Assembly: GCA_031398975.1 (NCBI GenBank)
Contig: JANNOI010000002.1
Span: 1-48,564, forward strand
Source of the DNA: JAKFWI01 sp031398975
Lineage (GTDB): Bacteria > Pseudomonadota > Alphaproteobacteria > Caulobacterales > Aquidulcibacteraceae
Direction of reading: 5' to 3'
Length of the DNA stretch: 48,564 nt
Shown here: positions 15,370 through 23,784 of the stretch, in pieces
Numbering within the stretch: position 1 is the stretch's first letter
Layout: every line of letters starts with the position of its first letter
The notes under the pieces: generated by a model
Seen by the model: only the letters and a program-made list of their open reading frames with translations
What the model was told of the DNA's origin: nothing
Databases searched by the model: none
Translations under genes and position numbers: made by a program

Positions 15370-16536
15370 TCACGACAGCAGCACGGCGGGCGAGCAGGCG
15401 TGCCAGGACAGCCAGACTTCGTCCTCCCAGGTGAAATCCTCCTGATCCCAGCGGGTCAGGTTGGAGCGCAGCACCCGCACGCGCCGCCCGCTCGCGATCT
15501 CCACCTCATAGGCGGTCTCCGAGCCCAGATAGGAGAGGTCCCGGATCACGCCGGCCACGACATTGGCGCCTTCCGGCGCGTCCTCCATCTTGAACAGCGC
15601 CTCGCCCGGCTTGCGCTTGCGCAGCTCGATCTTTTCCGGCCGCAGCGCGACCCAGACATCGGCGCCCGAAGCGCCGGTCACGCCGTGATCGAGATAGAAG
15701 GGCGCGCCCGCCTCGGGGCTTTCGATCACCGCGTGGCTTTGTTCGTCTACGGACAATTTGCCCTCGAACAAATTCACCGAGCCGATGAAATCGGCCACGA
15801 AGCGCGAATTGGGAAACTCGTAGAGATCGACCGGCGCGGCCACCTGCTGCAGCACGCCCCGGTGCATCACCGCGCAGCGCGTGGCCATGGCGAGCGCCTC
15901 GTCCTGGTCGTGGGTCACCATCACGAAGGTCACGCCCACCTTCTCCTGCAGGGCGGTGAGTTCGGTGCGCATCTGGTCGCGCAGCTTGGCGTCGAGCGCG
16001 GAGAGCGGCTCGTCCAGCAGCAGCACCCGGGGGCGCTTGACGAGCGCGCGCGCGAGCGCCACGCGCTGGCGCTGGCCGCCGGAGAGCTGGTCGGGCGTGC
16101 GCGCGCCATAGCCTTCGAGCTGCACCAGCGCGAGCGCCTCCTCGGCGCGCCGGGCCCGCTCGGCCGCCCCCACGCCCTCCACGCGCAGGCCATAGGCCAC
16201 GTTCTGCAGCACGTTCATGTGGGGGAACACGGCGTAGGATTGGAACACCATGTTCACCGGGCGCTTGTTGGGCGGAAGCGCCGCCACGTCCTTGCCGTCG
16301 ATCAGGATCTTGCCTTCGGTGGGCGTCTCGAACCCCGCGAGCAGGCGCAACAGCGTGGTCTTGCCGCAGCCGGAGGGGCCGAGCAGGGCGAAGAATTCGC
16401 CCTCCTGGATCGAAAGGCTCACCCCCTCGACCGCGGCCACCTTGCCGAAGCGCTTGGTGACGTTCTCCAGCCGGATGATCGTCTTGGGCGTGGCCGCCAC
16501 GCTCGGCCGCGTGAGCGCGTCCAGGGTGTCAGGCAA
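15370..16536 (-). CDS. potA: Polyamine ABC transporter ATP-binding protein
   Basis: A 388-residue ATPase of the spermidine/putrescine importer (PotA/PotG/SpuF). Walker A GPSGCGKTT is at about 53-61, the signature LSGGQRQRVALARAL and Walker B VLLLDEPLSALD follow, and VMVTHDQDEALAMATR carries the switch His. The C-terminal TOBE region includes WVALRPEKIELRKR. The start is TTG at 16536: GGAG lies seven bases upstream and the codon overlaps the end of the permease gene (stop at 16529), giving translational coupling. No better start lies downstream before the first beta strand. It should power the two permeases encoded just upstream. Confidence 0.94.
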   Translation of the reverse strand: MPDTLDALTRPSVAATPKTIIRLENVTKRFGKVAAVEGVSLSIQEGEFFALLGPSGCGKTTLLRLLAGFETPTEGKILIDGKDVAALPPNKRPVNMVFQSYAVFPHMNVLQNVAYGLRVEGVGAAERARRAEEALALVQLEGYGARTPDQLSGGQRQRVALARALVKRPRVLLLDEPLSALDAKLRDQMRTELTALQEKVGVTFVMVTHDQDEALAMATRCAVMHRGVLQQVAAPVDLYEFPNSRFVADFIGSVNLFEGKLSVDEQSHAVIESPEAGAPFYLDHGVTGASGADVWVALRPEKIELRKRKPGEALFKMEDAPEGANVVAGVIRDLSYLGSETAYEVEIASGRRVRVLRSNLTRWDQEDFTWEDEVWLSWHACSPAVLLS

Positions 16537-17407
16537 TCGTCTTCTCCAATCGTTGCAGGCGCAGCGCGATGGCGGTGAGCGCCACGGTGACCACGATCAG
16601 CAGCGTCGAGGCGGCGTTGACCTCCGGCGTCACCGAGAAGCGCACCATGGAATACACCTTTACCGGAAACGTCACCGTGTCGGGCCCGGACGTGAAGAAG
16701 GTGATGACGAAATCGTCCAGGCTCAAGGTGAAGGCCAGCAGCGCGCCGGCGATCAGGGCGGGGCGCATGTGCGGGATCAGCACGTCCACGAAGGTGCGCC
16801 ACTCGCTGGCGCCTAGATCCTTGGCGGCTTCTTCGAGTTCGCGGTTGAAGGTGGCCAGCCGCGCGCGCACCACCACCGCCACGAAGGGGAAACAGAAAGA
16901 AACGTGCGCGATGATGATCGCGCCCAGGTTGAACGGCCAGGCAAGGCCCGAAGGCCAGGGTAGCACACGCGCGAAAAACACGAGCATGGCCACCCCCATG
17001 CAAATCTCCGGCGCCACGATCGGCAGCGTCATCGCCCCCTCCGCCGCGAGCTTGCCCGGGAACCGGAACCGCCACAGCGCCACCGCCGCCAGCGCCCCCA
17101 GCACCACGCTGATGAGGGTGGCGACGAACGCGATCGTCAGCGAATTCCCCAAGGCCTCGATAAGGCTCTCATTGCCCAGCGCTTTCTCGTAATATTTGAG
17201 CGTGAAGCCGTTCCAGACGATGTTGCGCCGGCTGTCATTGAAGGAAAACGCCATAAGCGTCAGCAGCGGGGCGTAGAGGAACACCGTCACCCCCAGCAGC
17301 CACACTTGCAGCGGCCAGCGGCGCAGATATTCGAGCGGGCCCGGCGGGGCGGCTTTCGGGGCACCGCCGGCGGCTTTCGCGATGCGCAGGGAGGGCAGGG
17401 CGCTCAT
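16529..17407 (-). CDS. potI: Polyamine ABC transporter permease (PotI/PotC type)
   Basis: A 292-residue inner-membrane permease with about six hydrophobic segments (first at roughly 34-54). It has the permease EAA-type loop EEAAKDLGASEWRTFVDVLIP, and FTLSLDDFVITFFTSG near the fifth helix is characteristic of PotC/PotI. The N terminus carries a ~30-residue cytoplasmic tail rich in Ala and Pro. It overlaps the preceding permease gene by four bases (ATGA) and the following ATPase gene by eight, so these three are one transcriptional and translational unit. Confidence 0.94.
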   Translation of the reverse strand: MSALPSLRIAKAAGGAPKAAPPGPLEYLRRWPLQVWLLGVTVFLYAPLLTLMAFSFNDSRRNIVWNGFTLKYYEKALGNESLIEALGNSLTIAFVATLISVVLGALAAVALWRFRFPGKLAAEGAMTLPIVAPEICMGVAMLVFFARVLPWPSGLAWPFNLGAIIIAHVSFCFPFVAVVVRARLATFNRELEEAAKDLGASEWRTFVDVLIPHMRPALIAGALLAFTLSLDDFVITFFTSGPDTVTFPVKVYSMVRFSVTPEVNAASTLLIVVTVALTAIALRLQRLEKTIA

Positions 17408-18312
17408 CGCCGGCTCCCCGCCGTGCGCCGTCCGGCGAGCGATTGCAGCGCGATGGCGATGAAGGTCAGATACATAAGCAGAAACGAAAGCGCCGCGCCG
17501 AAGGGCCAGTCATTGGCGCGCTTGAACTGGCGCTCGATGACGTTGGCGATCATCTGGCTGTCGGGCCCGCCCAGCAGGTCCGGCGTCAGATAGGCGCCGA
17601 GCGCCGGGATCAGAGTCAAGATCACGCCCGACACCACGCCCGCCCCGGCGAGGGGAACCACCACCTGGAAAATCGTGCGCAGATGGCCCGCGCCGAGGTC
17701 GAGGCTCGCCTCCAGCAGCGAACGGTCCATCCGGTCGAGCGCGGAATAGAGCGGCAGCACCATGAACGGCAGGTGCACGTAGACGAGCCCGAACACGACC
17801 GCGAACGTGGTGTGCAGCAGCGCCAGCGGCTCGAAGGGCGGGAGCGCCCCAAGTCCGAGCGTGCTGGTGACCCAGGACCCCGCGTTCCAGAGCCATTCCA
17901 GCGTGAAATTGAGATAGCCCTCCGTCCGTAGCACCGCGATCAGCGCATAGGTGCGGATCAGAAGGTTGGTCCAGAAGGGCAGCATGATCAGCAGCAGCAG
18001 CCAAGGCTTCCACCGGTCGGGCGCAAAGGTGATCGCAAGCGCCACCGGAAACCCGATGAGGAGGCAAAGCCCCGTCACCAAGGCCGCCACCGCGAGAGAT
18101 TTGAAGAAAATCCCCAGATAAAGCGGCTCTAGCGCGCGCGCATAATTGGCGAACGTGCCCGACAGGGCGATCTCGGTCAGCCCCGCATTCTCGCCGAAGG
18201 AATAGAGCCACATGGCCCCGAGCGGCAGCAGGAAAAACAGCGCGAGCCAAAGCCCTGGGGGCGCAAGCGCAGCCGCAAACGCCCCCTTGGCCTGTTTCCA
18301 ATGATGTTCCAT
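17404..18312 (-). CDS. potH: Polyamine ABC transporter permease (PotH/PotB type)
   Basis: A 302-residue inner-membrane permease with six predicted helices. PFWTNLLIRTYALIAVLR and the EAA loop DRSLLEASLDLGAGHLRTIF, followed by IPALGAYLTPDLLGGPDSQM, are typical PotB/PotH blocks. It forms the translocation pore with the neighbouring permease. The start ATG at 18312 is the first in a frame that begins with a short cytoplasmic tail. The gene is 70 bases downstream of the binding-protein gene and overlaps the next permease gene. Confidence 0.94.
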   Translation of the reverse strand: MEHHWKQAKGAFAAALAPPGLWLALFFLLPLGAMWLYSFGENAGLTEIALSGTFANYARALEPLYLGIFFKSLAVAALVTGLCLLIGFPVALAITFAPDRWKPWLLLLIMLPFWTNLLIRTYALIAVLRTEGYLNFTLEWLWNAGSWVTSTLGLGALPPFEPLALLHTTFAVVFGLVYVHLPFMVLPLYSALDRMDRSLLEASLDLGAGHLRTIFQVVVPLAGAGVVSGVILTLIPALGAYLTPDLLGGPDSQMIANVIERQFKRANDWPFGAALSFLLMYLTFIAIALQSLAGRRTAGSRR

Positions 18313-18382
18313 CGCGTCCTAGCTGGTCATCGCGCCCGCCCCGCCCGCCGGCGTTTACGGCCGGGGGCGTGCGCGGGTGGCC

Positions 18383-19531
18383 TCACGCCGCGCGGATGCG
18401 CGTCATCGCCTCTTCGTACATCTGGGATTTCTCCGCGCCCTCGAACGTCCCGTACTCACACTTCGCCAGCACTTCGGGGGGCGGGAAGATCACCGGATTG
18501 TTCTTGTAGCTCTCCGGCATCCGGTCGCGCGCGGCGCGGTTGGGCGTCGGGTATTGGATGGTCTGCGAAATCTTCGCGCCGACTTCGCCGTCCAGGATGT
18601 AATTGATGAATTTGTGCGCGTTGTCGGGCCGCGGCGCGCCGGCGGGGATGCACAGGCAGTCGGAATTCAGCAGGCTGCCCTCCTTGGGCACCACGAAGCC
18701 GATGTCCTCGCCGCCTTCCTCGCTGATCACCTGGGCCATATCGCCATTGTATTCGAGCACGATATCGACTTCCCGGGACACGAGCAGGTCCTGGCCGTTA
18801 TCGTCGTGGAAGGCCTTGATGGCGGATTTTTGCTTCAGCAACATCTCCTCCACCACTTTGATATCGTCCGGCGTCAGTCCGTTCACGGACTTTCCCTTGT
18901 ACTTGGCGCCCAGCCGGATCAGGTCCGCGCTTTCGGAAAGCAGCGCGATCTTGCCGGCGTATTGGCGGGAATCGAACAGGTAGCGCCAGCTGTCCGGCAC
19001 GGCGCCGCCCACCATCTTGGACTTGCGGTAGCCGATGCCCAGCACCAGCCAAGTATAGGGCATGGAATAGGCCCGGCCCGGATCGAACGTCGCGTCCTGG
19101 AATTCGGGCAGCAGATTGGCCTTGTTGGGGATCTTGGCCTGGTCGAGCTTCAGGAGCAGGCCCGCCTCGGCCATCCGGGTCACGTATTCGTTGGAGGGCA
19201 CGATCACGTCATAGCCCTGGTTGCCCGCCTTGAACTTGGCGAACAGCTCGTCATTGTTGGCGAACAGCGTCATGTTCACGTCGACGCCGGTGGCGGCCTT
19301 GAAATCGGCCAGCGTGGTTTCGCCGATATAGGTGTCCCAATTGTAGAAGTTCAGCGTCGGCGCTTCGCCGCCGCCGGGCGGGGGCTGGGCCGGGCCGCAG
19401 CCCGCCAGCGCGCCGCCGAACCCGATCGCCACCCCCGTCGCGCCCAGGCCCTGCAGCAGCGAGCGCCGCGACGCCCCCCGCTTCAGCCCGCGCAGAATAT
19501 CCATCACCGTCTTGTCGTCGGCCTGTGTCAT
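18383..19531 (-). CDS. potF: Polyamine-binding protein, probable Tat-exported lipoprotein
   Basis: A 382-residue extracellular solute-binding protein of the PotD/PotF family. LNFYNWDTYIGETTLADFKA is the usual family start, and NNDELFAKFKAGNQGYDVIVPSNEYVTRM and YSMPYTWLVLGIGY follow. The N terminus has a long charged region, then a twin-arginine-like SRRSLLQ (21-27), a hydrophobic stretch and LAGC (Cys45), so export by Tat with lipid anchoring is likely. It should capture putrescine or spermidine for the two permeases. It is 27 bases downstream of the puuA-like gene. Confidence 0.93.
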   Translation of the reverse strand: MTQADDKTVMDILRGLKRGASRRSLLQGLGATGVAIGFGGALAGCGPAQPPPGGGEAPTLNFYNWDTYIGETTLADFKAATGVDVNMTLFANNDELFAKFKAGNQGYDVIVPSNEYVTRMAEAGLLLKLDQAKIPNKANLLPEFQDATFDPGRAYSMPYTWLVLGIGYRKSKMVGGAVPDSWRYLFDSRQYAGKIALLSESADLIRLGAKYKGKSVNGLTPDDIKVVEEMLLKQKSAIKAFHDDNGQDLLVSREVDIVLEYNGDMAQVISEEGGEDIGFVVPKEGSLLNSDCLCIPAGAPRPDNAHKFINYILDGEVGAKISQTIQYPTPNRAARDRMPESYKNNPVIFPPPEVLAKCEYGTFEGAEKSQMYEEAMTRIRAA

Positions 19532-19558
19532 GTCCGCCCTTTCCCACCTTCCCCCGCC

Positions 19559-20941
19559 TCAGGCTGAAGCGAGGCACCACTCATAATCCAGCGCAACGAC
19601 AGTCTCGAAAAAGCGCTGCTGCTCGACCCGCTTCACCGCGGCATACGCATCCACGAAGCGCGCGCCCAGATAATCCTTGAGCACATCGGAACCCGCAAAA
19701 GCCTCCACCGCGGAAAACCAATGGCTAGGCAAGCGCTCCCCGCCGGCCGCGGCGGCGGCATAGCCGTCGCCCTGCACCGGAGGCCCCGGATCGAGCTTCC
19801 TCGCAATGCCGTAATGGGCCCCGGCCAGCACCGCGGCGACCGCCAGATAGGGGTTTGCGTCCGCGCCGGCGACGCGATGCTCCACATGGCGCGAGGCGGG
19901 CGGCCCCGCCGGCACACGCAGGCTCACGGTGCGGTTGTTCACCCCCCAGGTGGGGCTCACGGGGGCGTAGGAATTGGCCTTGAAGCGGCGATAGGAATTG
20001 GCGTTGGGCGCGAACAGCGCGAAGCTTTCTCCCAGCAGGGCCTTCATCCCGGCGATCGCGTGGCGCAGCAGCGGGGAGCCCGCGGGGTCCTCGGCCGCGC
20101 AGAGATTGCGCCCGTCTTTGTCGTTGACGCTCAGATGGAGGTGGAAGCCCGATCCCGCGTGCGCGGCGAAGGGCTTGGCCATGAAGGTCGCCTGCAGGCC
20201 GTGGGTCAGCGCCACGCCCTTGGCGGCGCGCTTGTAGAGCACCGCGTCATCGGCCGCGCGCAGGGCGTCGGGCCGGTGTTTGAGCGTCAGCTCCAATTGC
20301 CCTGGCGCATATTCCGAGATCGCCCCCTCGAGCGGGACGCCGATCGCATCGGCTCCTGCCCACAGATCGCGCAGGAAGGGCGCGGCGTCCTCGAGCTCGG
20401 CGAGGCCATACACTTGGTGCTGATCGGGCGGGCGCCCGCCGAAGCGCGAAGGGGCCAGGCGCGGGGCGCCGTCAGGCCCGGGGGTCGCGTCCAGCAGGTA
20501 GAATTCGAGCTCGCACGCCAGCACGGGCGTGAGCCCATCGGCCGCAAAGCGCGCCAGCACCCGCGACAGCACCGCCCGGGGATCGAGGTCGCTTGCCGTC
20601 CCGTCGAGCTCGTGCAGCGACAGCGCCACCTGGCCCACGTCCGGGCCCAGCCAGGGCGCAGGGGTCAGCGTGCCCGGAACCGGGCGGCCCAGCCGGTCGG
20701 CGTCCCCGTCCTGCCAGACGAGGCCGGTCTCCTCCACATCGCGCCCGGTAATGTCGGTCACCAGCACCGAGCCGGGCAGGAAGCGGCCGTATTCGTACAC
20801 CCCCATCAGCTCGTGCCGGCGCAGCCGCTTGCCCCGCGTCACGCCCGACATCGGGGTGAACAGCACCTCCACAAACGCGATCTCGGGATGGGCGTTGAGG
20901 AATTCCAGCGCCTCGCCCGGCGCCGCCACGGCCAGCGTCAC
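19559..20941 (-). CDS. puuA: Gamma-glutamylputrescine synthetase-like glutamine synthetase
   Basis: A 460-residue glutamine synthetase-fold enzyme. By family and context it should attach glutamate to putrescine (PuuA/SpuB) rather than ammonia. Seen: EVLFTPMSGVTRGKRL, LACELEFYLLD, the metal-binding GSGFHLHLSVND, NANSYRRFKANSYAPVSPTW and VEHRVAGADANPYLAVAAVL. GTG at 20941 is the start: GGAGG lies seven bases upstream and no ATG occurs before residue 31. It is the first gene of the leftward polyamine operon. The 112-base gap to the VOC gene should hold the operon promoter, but no clear operator is visible. Confidence 0.92.
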   Translation of the reverse strand: MTLAVAAPGEALEFLNAHPEIAFVEVLFTPMSGVTRGKRLRRHELMGVYEYGRFLPGSVLVTDITGRDVEETGLVWQDGDADRLGRPVPGTLTPAPWLGPDVGQVALSLHELDGTASDLDPRAVLSRVLARFAADGLTPVLACELEFYLLDATPGPDGAPRLAPSRFGGRPPDQHQVYGLAELEDAAPFLRDLWAGADAIGVPLEGAISEYAPGQLELTLKHRPDALRAADDAVLYKRAAKGVALTHGLQATFMAKPFAAHAGSGFHLHLSVNDKDGRNLCAAEDPAGSPLLRHAIAGMKALLGESFALFAPNANSYRRFKANSYAPVSPTWGVNNRTVSLRVPAGPPASRHVEHRVAGADANPYLAVAAVLAGAHYGIARKLDPGPPVQGDGYAAAAAGGERLPSHWFSAVEAFAGSDVLKDYLGARFVDAYAAVKRVEQQRFFETVVALDYEWCLASA

Positions 20942-21053
20942 CCGCGCGCCTCCGGCGAAAAGGGCGCGGGCGTCATCGGTCTTCGCCGTGGAGCTGCGCT
21001 TTATGCATCGAGGGTCCCTAGAGGGCTAAGGCTTGGCCGAACGGCCCGGCGTG

Positions 21054-21446
21054 TCAAGCGGCGCGGCGCTCGATCAGGTCCCAGCGATTGCCGTAGAGGT
21101 CCTCGAACACCGCCACCTTGCCGTAGCTCTCGGTCCGCGGCCCTTCCACGAAGTGCACGCCGCGCGCCGAATAGGCGCCGTGGTCGCGGTCGAAATCGTC
21201 GGTCTCGAGGAACAGGAAGACGCGCCCTCCCGCCTGGTCGCCCACCCGCTCGGCCTGGCGGGCGTTGGCGGCCCGCGCCAGCAGCAGCCCTGCGCCTGCG
21301 CCTCCGGGCGGGGCCACCACGACCCAGCGCTTCTCCTGCGACAGGTACGTATCGGCGCGCAGCGTGAAGCCCAGCGTCCCGACATAAAAGGCGATCGCCT
21401 CGTCGTAATCGCGCACCAGGAGCGCGGTGAGGATTAGGTTCTGCAT
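21054..21446 (-). CDS. VOC family protein (glyoxalase/dioxygenase fold)
   Basis: A 130-residue single-domain protein. It has the vicinal-oxygen-chelate layout: LLVRDYDEAIAFYVGTLGFTL at the start, an LFLETDDFDRDHGAYSARGV second unit and the usual ending VAVFEDLYGNRWDLIERR, where Glu is a likely metal ligand. The N-terminal ligand position is not a clear His, so catalysis is uncertain. Members act on small electrophiles or antibiotics, and most are uncharacterised. It lies upstream of the puuA-like gene on the same strand and could be read through into it, but a functional link is not evident. Confidence 0.88.
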   Translation of the reverse strand: MQNLILTALLVRDYDEAIAFYVGTLGFTLRADTYLSQEKRWVVVAPPGGAGAGLLLARAANARQAERVGDQAGGRVFLFLETDDFDRDHGAYSARGVHFVEGPRTESYGKVAVFEDLYGNRWDLIERRAA

Positions 21447-21686
21447 CGGCCGCTCACCCGCCCCGGTGACCCGCCCCGCGCAGGAACGCCAGCGCCAGAC
21501 GTCTCCGCGAAGGGCGCGATCGGCTTCCTAGAAGAGAGCATCACGCGAAGCCTGCGCTCAAGCGTAACCTGCCCCAGCGGACGACAAGCGAGCCCACCGC
21601 CACCATCGCCGCTTATCACCAAGCGCACGCCGATCGTCGTGAAAACGCACCGCGCAACGCCTGACCGAGATCGGCTACCCCCGCCC
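21447..21686. other. 240-base intergenic region, no gene seen
   Basis: It separates two leftward genes (MBL-fold protein upstream, VOC protein downstream). No frame here looks like a gene. A small stem, CCCGC/GCGGG around 21681-21696, overlaps the stop codon of the MBL-fold gene and could be part of a weak terminator. Confidence 0.4.
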
Positions 21687-22670
21687 TCAGAGCGGGCGGA
21701 CGTTCACGTCCGTATTGGCGAGGGGGAGCTCCAGCAGCATGCCCATGCGGCCGGCGACGACGTCGTTCAGGCCCGCCTGCTTGGCTTCGCGCACCTGCAT
21801 GTCCTGCATCACCGGGCTTTCGTCCACGCCCGTCAGCACGAGCATGCCGGCTCCGGCGGAGCGGGCGGCGGAGGCGACCTCGAACGGGGTCGCGGCGTCA
21901 AAGCCGTGATTCTCGTGCAATTGGGCGAAGGAATTGGAGCGCGCGCCGTGCAGCACGACATCGGCGTCCTTCGTGGCGGTGGCCCATTCGGCGCGGCCGT
22001 CCCCGGCCACCACGAGTGAGCGCCCGCGATAGTCGAAGCGGTAGCCGACGCGGCCCGAATGCGCATCCGCGGTGGTGGTGAAGGCCATGACGGTGAGGCC
22101 GTCGCCTTCGAACACGATCACGGGCTTGCCCGGCTCGGGCGCGGGGGCCCAGGGCTGCAGGCCCGGCTTCATCTTCTGCGCCGTGAGCGTCGCGTTGATG
22201 GCGCGGACGACATCATGGCTTTCGGTGGGGCCGTAGACCGGCAGGGTGTCCCCGGCGTTCTGGCCCTGATAATTCACCCAGAGCTCGTTGAGATCGGCGG
22301 AGCGGACGGGATCCGCGCCGGTCAGCAGCACGGATTCGAGGCGCCCCAGCGGCACGTTCTTGCGCTCCAGCGCCATCGCCGCGCCGGAGCCGGCGTCGAT
22401 GATAAAGAGGCGGCCCGCGGCGGCCACGGCGAGGCAGGGCTTGTCCGTGGAGCCGGCCATCGGGCCCGCGCCGATCCCGCATACGAGCGCGCGCAGCGCG
22501 TTCGGGGCGAACAGGTCCTGTTCGTCTCCCGCCTGCTGGGCGGTATAGGTGGCGTAGGCCTTGGCGAGAGCTTCCTGGCCTTGCGGGCTCTGCGAGCCCA
22601 CGAGCCACCCGCCCCAGAACAGCCCGGACAAGGTGACGAAAGCAATGGAGGACGTGCCGACCGGATTCAT
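21687..22670 (-). CDS. MBL-fold protein with lost metal ligands, membrane-anchored
   Basis: A 327-residue protein of the RNase Z/arylsulfatase-like metallo-beta-lactamase branch, recognised from LFIIDAGSGAAMALERKNVP, LPVYGP and GYRFDYRGRSLVVAGD. An N-terminal hydrophobic segment (residues 8-26) suggests an anchor or export. The family's HxHxDH motif after the LLT strand is replaced: here it reads LLTGADPVRSADLNELW, with none of the three His. The late LTHLVP-type motif is LTGVDESP, again without His. Only a His near ADAHSG, the Asp of AGDG and the His of VVLHG remain. It is therefore likely a non-catalytic member (binding or scaffold). The start at 22670 has GAGG nine bases upstream. Divergent from the dipeptidase gene. 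Confidence 0.83.
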   Translation of the reverse strand: MNPVGTSSIAFVTLSGLFWGGWLVGSQSPQGQEALAKAYATYTAQQAGDEQDLFAPNALRALVCGIGAGPMAGSTDKPCLAVAAAGRLFIIDAGSGAAMALERKNVPLGRLESVLLTGADPVRSADLNELWVNYQGQNAGDTLPVYGPTESHDVVRAINATLTAQKMKPGLQPWAPAPEPGKPVIVFEGDGLTVMAFTTTADAHSGRVGYRFDYRGRSLVVAGDGRAEWATATKDADVVLHGARSNSFAQLHENHGFDAATPFEVASAARSAGAGMLVLTGVDESPVMQDMQVREAKQAGLNDVVAGRMGMLLELPLANTDVNVRPL

Positions 22671-22765
22671 GATCTCAGACCTCGAGGTTACCTGGTGCGG
22701 CCGGGAGGATTGCCCGAAGGCCCAGGTGGGCTATTGAACGTCACTACCCTACAAGCACGATTCCA

Positions 22766-23572
22766 ATGACTCTGGTTAAGAAGTCGTTCACAAGAATGTT
22801 CGCCGACTTAAAACCATTGCGGGAGCGCCCTCTCCCTGATCTTGCGGAAGCGCGCCTACGCAAAGCGCACCGCGCCGAAACGCCTATCGACGCCTCAGAT
22901 TCGCGCAGCACCGAGCAAATTGTCCCCGCTGAGGCCTATGGCGTCAAGGGTCGCAACTATTACGCCCACAGCCGCAATCCTCCCTATTGGCAAGCGGCCG
23001 AGGGCGCGATCGAGGCGCTGCTTGTGCGCCCGGGCGTGGGGGAATTGCTCGCGCGGGCCAATGCGCGGCTGTCGCCGGCGGGCGTGCGGCTGCACCTCTA
23101 TGATGCGTGGCGTCCGCGTGCGGTGCAGGCTTATTTTCACGATGTCTGGCTGCCGCGCGAATTGGCGCGTCGCCGGCCCGACCTCGAGGGCGCAGCGCTC
23201 CACGCGGAGGTCTCGCGCTATTGGTCCCCGCCGAGCGACGATCCCGCCCGTCCCGCGCCCCACGCCACCGGCGGGGCGGTGGACCTCACGCTGGTGTGGG
23301 AGGACGGCGAGCCGCTTTACATGGGATCGCTGTTCGATGACGCGACCGCGCTCGCCCATACCGATGCGCTGGAGCGGGAGGAGGCCGGGGCCGGCTTTTC
23401 CTTCTCCGCGGAAGAAGCGCGCGCGAACCGGCGGCTGCTCTATTGGGTGATGACGGAGGCGGGCTTCGCCAACCACCCCGACGAATGGTGGCACTATTCC
23501 TACGGGGACCAGATGTGGGCGGCCTTGAGCGGCGCCGGCGCTGCGTTCTATGGCGCGGCGACCCCGGGCTAG
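22766..23572 (+). CDS. ddpX: D-alanyl-D-alanine dipeptidase (M15 family, VanX-like)
   Basis: A 268-residue zinc dipeptidase that would hydrolyse D-Ala-D-Ala, used in wall recycling and, in other hosts, glycopeptide resistance. Seen: VRLHLYDAWRPRAVQ (substrate Arg), the zinc motif PHATGGAVDLTL (His and Asp ligands; the usual first Ser is Pro here) and DEWWHYSY (catalytic Glu, third ligand His). No signal peptide is evident, so it is probably cytoplasmic, as for recycling enzymes. Length is slightly above the VanX average owing to an N-terminal extension (first ~25 residues), so an internal start is possible. No van regulatory genes are nearby, so a resistance role is not supported. Confidence 0.86.
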   Translation: MTLVKKSFTRMFADLKPLRERPLPDLAEARLRKAHRAETPIDASDSRSTEQIVPAEAYGVKGRNYYAHSRNPPYWQAAEGAIEALLVRPGVGELLARANARLSPAGVRLHLYDAWRPRAVQAYFHDVWLPRELARRRPDLEGAALHAEVSRYWSPPSDDPARPAPHATGGAVDLTLVWEDGEPLYMGSLFDDATALAHTDALEREEAGAGFSFSAEEARANRRLLYWVMTEAGFANHPDEWWHYSYGDQMWAALSGAGAAFYGAATPG

Positions 23573-23784
23573 GCAGGCTGCCAGCTTGCGAAAGTGCGCC
23601 GGCTGGGCGAGAGTTTGAACGCGCGCGGACCCGTGCCCGGCCGCCGCGATGATCACGCCAAGCGCCGTGGCGGCGGCGCTCCGGGCGCGGCGCAGCGCGC
23701 AGGGGCCCGCCGCCCTTGGCGCGCTCGTGTCAACTCGATAACGCTTGCTTCCCGGGCGGGGGGCGCCTCGCGGACGCGTCAGAG

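Noticed and set aside
22766..23572. Glycopeptide resistance cluster based on the VanX-like dipeptidase
   Set aside because: No vanH, vanA ligase or vanRS genes are nearby, and such dipeptidases are common wall-recycling enzymes in Gram-negative bacteria.
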